Shown here one piece after another: positions 1 through 5,846 of a stretch of DNA of 20,426 bases (positions are counted from its first letter, which is position 1; each line of letters opens with the position of its first letter). The stretch covers positions 1-20,426 of the forward strand of contig JAFXNY010000060.1 of NCBI GenBank assembly GCA_017529165.1. Direction: 5' to 3'. Under the pieces are notes generated by a model. It was given only the letters and a program-made list of their open reading frames with translations. It ran no database searches and had not been told where the DNA came from. The position numbers and the translations under genes were made by a program. The stretch comes from Clostridia bacterium. GTDB lineage: Bacteria > Bacillota_A > Clostridia > Oscillospirales > Acutalibacteraceae.

Positions 1-3
1 CAT
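1..3 (-). CDS. Start codon of a following minus-strand gene (edge; probably obgE)
   Basis: Only the ATG is inside the window (minus strand, 3 down to 1). It is preceded by a strong Shine-Dalgarno GGGAGGAG (plus positions 12-19) at 8 nt spacing, which makes a real start likely. In Clostridia the gene after rpmA is normally the ribosome-assembly GTPase obgE, but no coding sequence is visible here, so that identity is only an inference from gene order. The SD and start lie directly behind the rpmA terminator. Confidence 0.4.
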
Positions 4-21
4 ATGCTTTTCTCCTCCCGT

Positions 22-54
22 AAAACAAAAAGCCGAGCGATTTGCCGCCCGGCT
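22..54 (-). terminator. Rho-independent terminator after rpmA
   Basis: On the minus strand AGCCGGGCG and CGCTCGGCT form a 9-bp stem with one G-T pair around the loop GCAAAT (plus 31-54). The stem is followed by TTTTTGTTTT. It begins 6 nt after the rpmA stop and ends just before the Shine-Dalgarno of the next minus-strand gene, so it should end or attenuate the rplU-prp-rpmA transcript. Confidence 0.85.
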
Positions 55-60
55 TTCTTC

Positions 61-345
61 TTACTGCTCAACAGCGTAGATACTTACCTGTTTACGATCC
101 TTGCCAAGTCGCTCAAACTTAACCTTACCGTCAATAAGCGCAAACAAAGTATCATCTGAACCGCGGCCCACACCTGCGCCTGCGTGAATGTGAGTTCCTC
201 TCTGGCGAACTAATATGTTGCCCGCTAAAACAAACTGACCGTCCGCACGCTTAACACCCAAGCGTTTAGCTTCACTGTCACGCCCGTTCTTGGTGGAACC
301 CATACCTTTTTTATGGGCGAAAAGCCCGATATTTATCTTTAACAT
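61..345 (-). CDS. rpmA: Large-subunit ribosomal protein bL27, with cleavable N-terminal extension
   Basis: bL27 of the 50S subunit, whose N-terminal tail reaches the peptidyl-transferase centre. The 94-residue protein has the family core [20 protein letters not shown] followed by the [11 protein letters not shown] and HAGAGVGRG motifs. Its first nine residues (MLKINIGLF) form the Firmicutes-type extension; by analogy with Staphylococcus, cleavage by Prp would fall between F9 and A10 so that mature L27 begins AHKKG. The gene for that protease lies immediately upstream (3-bp gap), so substrate and protease are made together. It is the last gene of the rplU-prp-rpmA unit, before the terminator at 22-54. 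Length is normal for the family. Confidence 0.98.
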   Translation of the reverse strand: MLKINIGLFAHKKGMGSTKNGRDSEAKRLGVKRADGQFVLAGNILVRQRGTHIHAGAGVGRGSDDTLFALIDGKVKFERLGKDRKQVSIYAVEQ

Positions 346-348
346 TAC

Positions 349-651
349 TTACACCTCCGTAGTTACACTTAGTCGTTTACCGTATTGTTTTGATAGTTCA
401 CTTAAATGAAGTCTTAGACCTTTAAGTACCGCTATAGTTTTATCTGACGGGTTTTGGGCACTTAAGAACATTTCTCCGTCTTTAACTTCGATTTCGGCGG
501 TATCTTTTATAACCTCCGTAATCGTGTTTGCCGCCATATATGCCGCGCTGGAAACTGCCGCACAAAGTGCTCTGCCTTCATCATCACCGGCGTCTTTCGT
601 GCTGTGCCCTGTGATAGAAAAGCCATAGATCCAAAACCTTGCGTTAGTCAT
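349..651 (-). CDS. prp: Ribosomal-processing cysteine protease Prp (YsxB family)
   Basis: Prp removes the N-terminal extension of bL27 in Firmicutes, a step needed for ribosome maturation. The 100-residue protein shows the two family signatures: GHS with the presumed catalytic histidine H16, and ALCAAVSS with the presumed nucleophile C30. The spacing between them (14) is two residues longer than the 12 I recall for the Staphylococcus enzyme, a modest variation. It sits between rplU (4-bp gap) and rpmA, the usual place. No clear Shine-Dalgarno precedes its ATG, which follows the rplU stop closely, so translational coupling to rplU is likely. The partner substrate L27 carries the expected extension. 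Confidence 0.93.
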   Translation of the reverse strand: MTNARFWIYGFSITGHSTKDAGDDEGRALCAAVSSAAYMAANTITEVIKDTAEIEVKDGEMFLSAQNPSDKTIAVLKGLRLHLSELSKQYGKRLSVTTEV

Positions 652-655
652 AAGA

Positions 656-961
656 TTAACCGATTTCGCCGATTCGTACTTTAGTATACGGCTGTCTGTG
701 GCCCATTTTGCGTGAACTGTTCTTTTTCGGCTTATAGGTAAATACTGTTACCTTTTTGCCCTTGCCGTTTTTAAGAACCGTGCCCTTTACAAAAGCATCC
801 TTAACATAGGGCTTGCCAACCTTAAGAGTTCTGTTGCTTACGGCAACAACCTTGTCAAAGGTGACCTCGCTGTCTACTTCGGCACCAAGCTTTTCAACAT
901 ATATAATGTCACCGCTTTGAACTCGGTACTGCTTGCCGCCGGTCTCAATAATTGCGTACAT
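656..961 (-). CDS. rplU: Large-subunit ribosomal protein bL21
   Basis: bL21, a 23S rRNA-binding protein of the 50S subunit. The 101-residue product begins [18 protein letters not shown], the hallmark N-terminus of the family, and ends with [18 protein letters not shown], which carries the conserved GHRQ-type RNA-contacting segment. Length is standard. It is the first gene of the rplU-prp-rpmA unit, behind a promoter at 1054-1082 and a structured leader of about 85 nt. An SD-like AGGTAGGTG lies upstream of the ATG. Confidence 0.98.
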   Translation of the reverse strand: MYAIIETGGKQYRVQSGDIIYVEKLGAEVDSEVTFDKVVAVSNRTLKVGKPYVKDAFVKGTVLKNGKGKKVTVFTYKPKKNSSRKMGHRQPYTKVRIGEIG

Positions 962-1047
962 TTTTTACACCTACCTGATATTAACAGTCTCGCTACTGTC
1001 GGGTGCACGCTTTTTTGAGCGCAACTTACAAACCCGCAATATGCGGC
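962..1047 (-). promoter_or_regulatory. Structured rplU leader, candidate L21 leader
   Basis: The 5' untranslated region of rplU, from the predicted transcription start near 1047 to the ATG, folds into three short hairpins on the minus strand: CCGCA/TGCGG (1034-1046), CGCT/AGCG around an A-rich loop (1008-1021) and ACAGT/ACTGT (984-999). Position, length and general plan match the L21 leader RNAs of Firmicutes, which are thought to mediate autogenous control by L21. I matched it by eye only; a covariance-model search with the Rfam L21 leader would settle it. Confidence 0.6.
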
Positions 1048-1053
1048 TTGACT

Positions 1054-1082
1054 ATTTTATCATAGCTAAAACCCTATGTCAA
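1054..1082 (-). promoter_or_regulatory. Sigma-A promoter of rplU-prp-rpmA
   Basis: On the minus strand a perfect -35 TTGACA (1077-1082) is separated by exactly 17 nt from -10 TAAAAT (1054-1059). This predicts transcription starting near 1047 and running into the L21 leader. It faces away from the thiT promoter about 40 bp to the right. Confidence 0.85.
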
Positions 1083-1100
1083 GCACTTTTTAAGCACTTT
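1081..1100. repeat. Tandem direct repeat beside the rplU -35 box
   Basis: AAGCACTTT occurs at 1081-1089 and again at 1092-1100, a period of 11 bp or about one helical turn. The first copy overlaps the last two bases of the rplU -35 hexamer; the second sits just upstream. The pair lies between the divergent rplU and thiT promoters. It could be a protein-binding site or chance; nothing else supports a function. Confidence 0.4.
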
Positions 1101-1121
1101 CTATACCTTGTATATAGGCTC

Positions 1122-1149
1122 TTGACAAGCCACAAAATAGTGGTATAAT
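1122..1149 (+). promoter_or_regulatory. Sigma-A promoter of thiT with extended -10
   Basis: TTGACA (1122-1127), a 16-nt spacer and a perfect TATAAT (1144-1149) preceded by TGG, an extended -10 element. Transcription should begin near 1156, immediately in front of the TPP riboswitch. The -35 lies in a small palindrome CTTGACAAG. Confidence 0.88.
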
Positions 1150-1158
1150 AGGATACGC

Positions 1159-1262
1159 AAAAGGGAGCTGGATGAAACTCCGGCTGAGAGGGTGCCCTAT
1201 TTTATGGCACCGACCTGTAACCTGATTCGGATAATGCCGGCGTAGGGAAATATTAGCCTTTT
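1159..1262 (+). promoter_or_regulatory. TPP (thiamine pyrophosphate) riboswitch
   Basis: The conserved THI-element core is plain: GGGAGC, then CGGCTGAGAGGGTG, a variable hairpin GGTGCC/GGCACC (1191-1211), CGACC, and the 3' core ACCTGATTCGGATAATG with CCGGCGTAGGGAA. A possible closing helix pairs AAAAGG (1159-1164) with CCTTTT (1257-1262). A terminator follows at once, and the controlled gene is the thiamine transporter thiT. The expected logic is transcription termination when TPP is bound. I could not identify an unambiguous antiterminator helix. Confidence 0.96.
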
Positions 1263-1265
1263 CAC

Positions 1266-1294
1266 GCAGTCCGATAGGGACTGTTTATTTTTTT
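1266..1294 (+). terminator. Riboswitch-controlled intrinsic terminator
   Basis: CAGTCC (1267-1272) and GGACTG (1278-1283) form a stem around GATAG, followed by a T-rich run TTTATTTTTTT. It lies between the TPP aptamer and the thiT Shine-Dalgarno, the classic expression platform for transcriptional control by TPP. Confidence 0.82.
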
Positions 1295-1309
1295 AAGGAG
1301 ATGTTTATT

Positions 1310-1855
1310 ATGGCAAAAAAAACAATTTTCAGTGTAAGTGAGTGTGCGGTAATGATAGCGCTTTCTGTTGCGCTTTCTTTCTTCAAAATACCGCTCGGTG
1401 CTTTCGGAGGTTCAATCGACTTTGTAATGATACCACTGTTTATTATCTGCTACCGCAAAGGCTTTGGTTACGGCGTGGCTTCAGGATTGGTGTTCGGTCT
1501 TATTAAATGCATAATCGGTGGCGGTATCGGCTGGGGACTGCCGAGTGTATTGCTTGACTATGTATTGGCCTACGGTGCTTGCGGTGTTGCCGGTATTTTT
1601 AAGGGCAAAAAGGCGCTTTTACCTGTTTCGGCTCTGCTTGGCTGTGTGGCTCGCTTTGTTATCCACTTTATAAGCGGTGTTACCATTTACGCAATTTCCA
1701 CCGAAGAAAAGATTGCGAATGTAGTAACCTCAAACGCTTGGGTTTATTCGCTAATATACAACGGTCTTTATATGCTTCCTAATACCGTTATTGCGGTTGT
1801 TGTTATGGCTTTGCTTATTCCCGTGCTCGATAAACTGCCCGCATACGACCGCTAA
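1310..1855 (+). CDS. thiT: Thiamine transporter substrate-binding (S) component ThiT
   Basis: ThiT binds thiamine in the membrane and works with a shared ECF energizing module (EcfA, EcfA', EcfT), which is not encoded here. The 181-residue protein is almost entirely hydrophobic, with about six membrane segments, and shows ThiT-like motifs: GGSIDF near residue 33, GWGLPSVLLDYVLAY near 75-88, RFVIHFISGVTIY near 115-127 and LIYNGLYMLPN near 148-158. The TPP riboswitch upstream gives independent support for the substrate. I chose the ATG at 1310 because AAGGAG (1295-1300) is 9 nt before it; the in-frame ATG at 1301 directly abuts the SD and is unlikely to be used. Confidence 0.93.
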   Translation: MAKKTIFSVSECAVMIALSVALSFFKIPLGAFGGSIDFVMIPLFIICYRKGFGYGVASGLVFGLIKCIIGGGIGWGLPSVLLDYVLAYGACGVAGIFKGKKALLPVSALLGCVARFVIHFISGVTIYAISTEEKIANVVTSNAWVYSLIYNGLYMLPNTVIAVVVMALLIPVLDKLPAYDR

Positions 1856-1873
1856 CAACCTTGTATCTTTTTC

Positions 1874-1912
1874 TCTCCTTTCGCATAAACATTATGCGAA
1901 AGGGGATTTTTT
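1874..1912 (+). terminator. Terminator-like hairpin after thiT, carrying the dacA ribosome binding site
   Basis: CCTTTCGCATA (1877-1887) pairs perfectly with TATGCGAAAGG (1893-1903); three more pairs extend the stem down to T1874/A1906, followed by TTTTTT (1907-1912). It should stop thiT transcripts. Unusually, the dacA SD AAAGGGG (1899-1905) is in the 3' arm and the dacA ATG follows the T-run directly, so readthrough transcripts would have a sequestered SD. Confidence 0.85.
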
Positions 1913-3130
1913 ATGAGAGTTTATAAAGTGTCTTTAAGTTTGTTTCTTTGCGTGTTAATAATGGTTTCTTTTACATTTTTTTGCACGGCAAAAACAGTAT
2001 CAAGTGAGTGCGATATATCGGATGTTGCCGTGCCTATAGCTTCAACCGATATAGCGCCGGCAGGCACGGTGCTCGATATAAAGGCAAAATCGTTTATTCT
2101 TTTAGAGCCTGATACTCTTGAGGTTTTATATGAGGCAAACTCGGATGAGCAACTGCCGCCGGCGTCTATCACAAAAATTATGTCTTTACTTCTTGTTATG
2201 GAGGCGATAGACAGGGGAGATTTTACGGTTGAAGATGTAATAAGCGCCAGTGAACACGCCGCAAGTATGGGCGGCTCACAGATATGGCTTGAGCCGGGCG
2301 AGAGTATGACGGTTGACGACCTGTTAAAAGCGGCGGTTATTGCTTCCGCTAATGACGCTACCGTTGCCCTCTCTGAAAAGGTTGCCGGCAGTGAAGAGGG
2401 CTTTGTAGAGCTTATGAACAACAGAGCAAAAGAGCTTGGTATGAACGATACTGTTTTCAAAAACGCAACAGGACTTGACGCCGAGGGGCATTTAAGCACC
2501 GCACATGATGTGGCGCTTATGTCTGCCGAGCTTATAAAGCATCCGCTTATAAAAAAGTATTCTACGGTTTGGCTGGATACTTTGCGAAACGGAGAAAGCG
2601 AGCTTGTAAACACAAATAAGCTTGTGCGCTTTTACGAGGGAACAACAGGCCTTAAAACCGGAACAACATCGGATGCCGGATACTGTCTATCCGCTACAGC
2701 ACAGAGGAACGGAATGGAATTAGTTGCCGTGGTTATGGGCGGCGAGACTTCGCCTGCCAGATTTGAGGGTGCAAAAAAACTGCTCGATTACGGCTTTTCT
2801 AATTACAGTATTCAAAAAATTGAGCCGGAGTTTCAAAACGGCACAAAGATAAAGGTTAAGGGCGGTACTGAGGGCGATGTTGCACTCGGCGCAGGAGCTC
2901 CGCTTAGCATACTTCTTAAAAAGAGCGAGAAAGCGGAAGTAACAGAACAATTAAACCTGCCTGATAGCGTATCAGCACCGGTGAAAAAAGGAGATAAGAT
3001 AGGAGAAATAGAAGTCTATTCAGGTGATACACTAATAGGAACAATAGATATAACAGCCGGCGCCGATGTTAAAAAAATGAGCTTCGGCGAAGCGGTTTTA
3101 TGGCTTGTGAGAGGACTTTTCACATCTTAA
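1913..3130 (+). CDS. dacA: Serine-type D-Ala-D-Ala carboxypeptidase (penicillin-binding protein 5 family)
   Basis: A low-molecular-weight PBP that removes the terminal D-alanine from peptidoglycan stem peptides outside the cytoplasmic membrane. The 405-residue protein has a hydrophobic signal peptide (about 1-25) and a peptidase S11 domain with all three active-site motifs: S85-I-T-K88, S145-A-N147 and K248-T-G250. A C-terminal beta-rich PBP5-type domain follows (about 305-385), ending in a short helix (GEAVLWLVRGLF) suited to membrane attachment. The start follows directly from the SD AAAGGGG, which is buried in the hairpin at 1874-1906. No convincing separate promoter is seen; a weak TTGTAT-17-CATAAA at 1861-1889 would yield a transcript lacking the left arm of the hairpin. 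Paralogues such as DacF cannot be excluded. Confidence 0.94.
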   Translation: MRVYKVSLSLFLCVLIMVSFTFFCTAKTVSSECDISDVAVPIASTDIAPAGTVLDIKAKSFILLEPDTLEVLYEANSDEQLPPASITKIMSLLLVMEAIDRGDFTVEDVISASEHAASMGGSQIWLEPGESMTVDDLLKAAVIASANDATVALSEKVAGSEEGFVELMNNRAKELGMNDTVFKNATGLDAEGHLSTAHDVALMSAELIKHPLIKKYSTVWLDTLRNGESELVNTNKLVRFYEGTTGLKTGTTSDAGYCLSATAQRNGMELVAVVMGGETSPARFEGAKKLLDYGFSNYSIQKIEPEFQNGTKIKVKGGTEGDVALGAGAPLSILLKKSEKAEVTEQLNLPDSVSAPVKKGDKIGEIEVYSGDTLIGTIDITAGADVKKMSFGEAVLWLVRGLFTS

Positions 3131-3161
3131 AGTTTTATTTTATAAATATTTATATTTACCC

Positions 3162-3190
3162 TTGAAAAAGGAGCACAAATAATGTAAAAT
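3162..3190 (+). promoter_or_regulatory. Sigma-A promoter of pgi
   Basis: TTGAAA (3162-3167), 17-nt spacer, TAAAAT (3185-3190), ending 30 bp before the pgi TTG start. It lies next to an A/T-only palindrome (3141-3154) that could act as an upstream element. No GC-rich terminator separates it from dacA, so some readthrough from dacA is possible. Confidence 0.72.
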
Positions 3191-3220
3191 AAAAACATAA
3201 GAAGGCAGGAGGCAAAAGAA

Positions 3221-4555
3221 TTGGGACTTTCATTCAAAACTGATTATGCAAATAAGTTTATAAGAGAAAACGATATAAAGGGTTTAGCTTCGCAGGTTTA
3301 TGCGGCGCATAAGGCAATTGAGGAAAAATCGGGGCTTGGCAACGATTTTCTCGGCTGGGTAGATTTGCCGGTAGATTATGACAAGCAGGAGTTTGCCCGT
3401 ATAAAGAAAGCAGCAGAGAAAATACAGAGCGATACCGATGTTTTGCTTGTAATCGGCATTGGCGGCTCGTACTTAGGCGCCCGTGCGGCAATAGAGTTCT
3501 TAAAAGGTCAGAACTATAACCGTTTGCGTAGTGGCGTTCCGGAGATTTATTTTACCGGCAACAGTATAAGCGGCTCGGCGCTTGCCGATATAATTAAAAT
3601 CTGTGAGGGCAAAAGAGTTTCTGTAAATATAATTTCAAAATCGGGCACCACTACCGAACCGGCGGTGGCGTTTAGAGTATTCAGAAAAATGCTTGAAGAG
3701 CGCTACGGTGAAAAAGGCGCAGCAGAGCGCATATACTGCACAACAGATAAGGCGAGGGGTACACTTAAAGCACTTGCTGACCAAAAGGGGTATGAGTGTT
3801 TTGTAGTACCTGATGATGTGGGCGGCAGATTTTCTGTGCTCACGGCAGTCGGTCTTCTTCCTATTGCGGCGGCAGGCTGTGATATTGATAAGCTTATGCT
3901 CGGTGCCGCAAAAGCTCGAGAAGACTATAGCGTTAATGATATCGATAAAAACCCCTGTTATAAGTATGCGGCGCTTAGAAATGCTTTTTACCGCAAGGGT
4001 AAATCGGTTGAGCTTTTAGTGTCCTACGAGCCGAGATTTACTATGATGGCGGAGTGGTTTAAGCAGTTGTTCGGCGAGAGCGAGGGTAAGGATAACAAAG
4101 GTCTTTTCCCGGCGTCCGTAATCTTTTCTACTGATTTACATTCTATGGGTCAGTTTGTTCAGGATGGCGCCCGCATTATGTTTGAAACGGTTGTAAACAT
4201 AACCGATAACGGCAGTGATGTTATAATTGAAGAGGAAGAAACTAACGGTGACGGGCTTAATTTCCTTGCCGGAAAGCCGATGTCCTTTGTAAATAAAAAG
4301 GCGTTTGAGGGTACTGTTTTAGCACACACTGACGGTGGCGTGCCTAACCTTGTTATCACGCTTGACAAGGCAGACGAGGAAAACCTTGGCAGGCTTATAT
4401 ATTTCTTTGAAAAGGCATGTGCTATATCGGGATATATGCTCGGTGTTAACCCGTTTGACCAACCAGGAGTTGAAAGCTACAAGAAGAATATGTTTGCACT
4501 TTTAGGTAAACCGGGATACGAAGATATGAAAGCCGAGCTTGAAAAAAGGCTGTAA
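3221..4555 (+). CDS. pgi: Glucose-6-phosphate isomerase
   Basis: Interconverts glucose 6-phosphate and fructose 6-phosphate in glycolysis and gluconeogenesis, in the cytosol. The 444-residue length is typical of the short Gram-positive form. Visible motifs are the phosphate-binding [11 protein letters not shown] (79-89), [11 protein letters not shown] (138-148), [14 protein letters not shown] (201-214), the catalytic glutamate in LFGESEGK (E286), the ring-opening histidine in TDLHSMGQ (H307) and the C-terminal lysine in [10 protein letters not shown] (K421). Translation starts at TTG: a strong AGGAGG (3207-3212) lies 8 nt upstream and no nearby ATG would keep the N-terminus. It has its own promoter at 3162-3190 and is followed after 46 bp by a small P-loop gene, probably co-transcribed, since no terminator separates them. 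Confidence 0.97.
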   Translation: MGLSFKTDYANKFIRENDIKGLASQVYAAHKAIEEKSGLGNDFLGWVDLPVDYDKQEFARIKKAAEKIQSDTDVLLVIGIGGSYLGARAAIEFLKGQNYNRLRSGVPEIYFTGNSISGSALADIIKICEGKRVSVNIISKSGTTTEPAVAFRVFRKMLEERYGEKGAAERIYCTTDKARGTLKALADQKGYECFVVPDDVGGRFSVLTAVGLLPIAAAGCDIDKLMLGAAKAREDYSVNDIDKNPCYKYAALRNAFYRKGKSVELLVSYEPRFTMMAEWFKQLFGESEGKDNKGLFPASVIFSTDLHSMGQFVQDGARIMFETVVNITDNGSDVIIEEEETNGDGLNFLAGKPMSFVNKKAFEGTVLAHTDGGVPNLVITLDKADEENLGRLIYFFEKACAISGYMLGVNPFDQPGVESYKKNMFALLGKPGYEDMKAELEKRL

Positions 4556-4601
4556 ACAGAAAATAACCGCTTTGCGGTATAATATAAAGGAGTTGTTACA
4601 A

Positions 4602-5009
4602 ATGATTAAGCTTATAATCGGTAAAAAAGGTTCGGGCAAGACAAAGAAACTCGTTGACCTTGTAAACAAGGCGGCAAACGAGAGCCTTGGCAATGTTGTT
4701 TGCATTGAAAAGGGTGATACCTTAACCTTTTCCGTTACCCATAAGGCACGGCTTATAGATGCTGATGCCTGTGCAATTTCAGGATATGGCGAGTATTACG
4801 GTTTACTTGCCGGAATTAAGGCAGGGAACAACGATGTAACTCACATCTTTGGTGATGCTACGCTTCGCATAGGCTCGAGAGATTATAATGAGCTGGCAGG
4901 CTTTTTAGAGAGACTCGGTAAAATCGAGGATGTTGAGTTCTTGTTCACCGTTTCTTGCGATGAAAGCGAGCTGCCTGCAAAAATCTTTGAAATTGCAGAG
5001 AAAATATAA
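4602..5009 (+). CDS. Small P-loop protein of unknown function
   Basis: A 135-residue cytosolic-looking protein with a perfect Walker A motif at the very N-terminus, MIKLIIGKKGSGKTKKL (G7-K-K-G-S-G-K13-T14). The rest is alternating alpha/beta, with hydrophobic strands (VVCIEKG, VTHIFGD, VEFLFTVSCDE) that could include a Walker B-like acidic residue, but no clear second motif for an AAA+, ABC or kinase family is seen. I do not recognise a functional name. The ATG at 4602 is preceded by AAAGGAG (4586-4592) at 9 nt; a longer in-frame reading into pgi is rejected because it lacks an SD. It follows pgi by 46 bp and ends 18 bp before a strong terminator, so it is probably the second gene of a pgi transcript. 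Confidence 0.82.
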   Translation: MIKLIIGKKGSGKTKKLVDLVNKAANESLGNVVCIEKGDTLTFSVTHKARLIDADACAISGYGEYYGLLAGIKAGNNDVTHIFGDATLRIGSRDYNELAGFLERLGKIEDVEFLFTVSCDESELPAKIFEIAEKI

Positions 5010-5027
5010 TCTGTACATACAAAACTG

Positions 5028-5054
5028 AGGTCGGGTGATTGCCCGACCTTTTTT
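5028..5054 (+). terminator. Rho-independent terminator of the pgi unit
   Basis: GGTCGGG (5029-5035) pairs with CCCGACC (5042-5048) around TGATTG, one A-T pair extends the base, and TTTTTT follows. It separates the pgi/P-loop unit from the decarboxylase operon. Confidence 0.93.
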
Positions 5055-5076
5055 GCGGCAATTTAAGCTAAACCTA

Positions 5077-5105
5077 TTGCATTTACTTGCGGAAAGTAAT
5101 ATAAT
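5077..5105 (+). promoter_or_regulatory. Upstream promoter (P1) of the oxaloacetate decarboxylase operon
   Basis: TTGCAT (5077-5082), 17-nt spacer, perfect TATAAT (5100-5105). The predicted start is near 5112, giving a leader of about 54 nt before oadG. Confidence 0.75.
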
Positions 5106-5116
5106 GTTACTATAAT
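5087..5116 (+). promoter_or_regulatory. Second, overlapping promoter (P2) of the decarboxylase operon
   Basis: TTGCGG (5087-5092), 18-nt spacer, perfect TATAAT (5111-5116), shifted 10-11 bp from P1. Only one polymerase could occupy the pair at a time. It is weaker than P1 by its -35 match and may not be functional. Confidence 0.5.
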
Positions 5117-5165
5117 GGGGGAGTTTGGGAACTCTTTCCGGTTTTATGCGTTCGGAGGGATAAAA

Positions 5166-5462
5166 ATGTTAACAAATATTGCGCTTTCGGCGGCAAAAGG
5201 GGATATCCCCAACTGGTTCGCCGTTACTATGGGAATAGGCACGGTATTTGTAGGGCTTATAGCGATTATAATTATCTGCCTTATCACGGGAGCAATTTGC
5301 TCGGGACCTAAAAACAATAAAAAAACTGTAAATAAAAGCACAGTTAACGGTGATAAATCGGTAAAAGATACCGAGCTGGTTGCGGCAGTTTGTGCTGTTT
5401 GCGCCGAAGAAATGGGTAAAGATGTGAACTCTTTAAGGGTTGTTTCGTTTAAGAAGATCTAA
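5166..5462 (+). CDS. oadG: Sodium-pump decarboxylase gamma subunit (OadG family)
   Basis: The small membrane subunit that assembles and stabilises Na+-translocating decarboxylases such as oxaloacetate decarboxylase. The 98-residue product has one membrane helix (about 17-43, WFAVTMGIGTVFVGL onward), a hydrophilic linker rich in K, N and T, and a short amphipathic tail ELVAAVCAVCAEEMG typical of the family. The ATG at 5166 is chosen because GGAGGGA (5154-5160) is correctly spaced; an in-frame ATG at 5115 lies in the promoter/leader. It is first in the order oadG, biotin carrier, oadB, oadA, which supports the call despite weak sequence conservation in this family. Confidence 0.85.
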   Translation: MLTNIALSAAKGDIPNWFAVTMGIGTVFVGLIAIIIICLITGAICSGPKNNKKTVNKSTVNGDKSVKDTELVAAVCAVCAEEMGKDVNSLRVVSFKKI

Positions 5463-5494
5463 CTTGTAATTAAACACAAAAGGGTGAGGTATAT

Positions 5495-5833
5495 ATGAAA
5501 AAGTACAGAGTTAAAGTAAACGGAAGTCTCTATGAAATAGAGCTTGAAGAAGTAAAGTCCGGCGAGAAGGCAGCGGCAGCTGAAAAACCTAAAGCGGCAC
5601 CTGCACCGGCAGTATCGGGCGAGGGCGAAGAAGTGCGCAGTCCTATGCCCGGAAATATTCTCGCAGTTAATGTAAGCGAGGGCGCTTCGGTTAATAAGGG
5701 CGATGTGCTTATGGTGCTTGAGGCTATGAAAATGGAAAATGAGATTATGGCGCCGGTTTCGGGCAAGGTTACCGGAATAGTTCCGAAAGGCAGTGCTGTG
5801 GAGACGGGTACTGTGCTTTGCACAATAAAGTAA
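5495..5833 (+). CDS. Biotin carboxyl carrier protein of the decarboxylase complex
   Basis: Carries CO2 as carboxybiotin from the alpha-subunit carboxyltransferase to the membrane beta subunit. The 112-residue protein has a short N-terminal strand region (MKKYRVKVNGSLYEIELEE), a flexible Ala/Pro/Lys linker (about 25-45) and a biotinyl-lipoyl domain with the biotinylation motif EAMKMENEI; K79 is the predicted biotinylated lysine. The conserved SPMPGNI loop is present. It is encoded separately instead of being the C-terminal domain of the alpha subunit, which ends here without one. A Shine-Dalgarno-like AGGGTGAGG precedes the ATG. Its role in this complex, and not in acetyl-CoA carboxylase, is inferred from the operon. 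Confidence 0.93.
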   Translation: MKKYRVKVNGSLYEIELEEVKSGEKAAAAEKPKAAPAPAVSGEGEEVRSPMPGNILAVNVSEGASVNKGDVLMVLEAMKMENEIMAPVSGKVTGIVPKGSAVETGTVLCTIK

Positions 5834-5846
5834 TTTGGTGAATGAA

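Noticed and set aside
933..1148. Plus-strand 71-codon open frame across the rplU start and leader
   Set aside because: It runs through the rplU leader and promoter and has no SD; explained by the regulatory region on the other strand.
1921..2613. 230-codon open frame antisense to dacA
   Set aside because: It lies wholly inside a well-supported gene, has no plausible SD, and its Ser-rich composition is what the reverse strand of a purine-rich coding sequence gives.
4566..4578. ACCGC/GCGGT hairpin after pgi as a terminator
   Set aside because: Only a 5-bp stem with no T-run; unlikely to stop transcription.
4578..4583. TATAAT upstream of the small P-loop gene as its own promoter
   Set aside because: No acceptable -35 at 16-18 nt, and the predicted start would fall on the Shine-Dalgarno itself.
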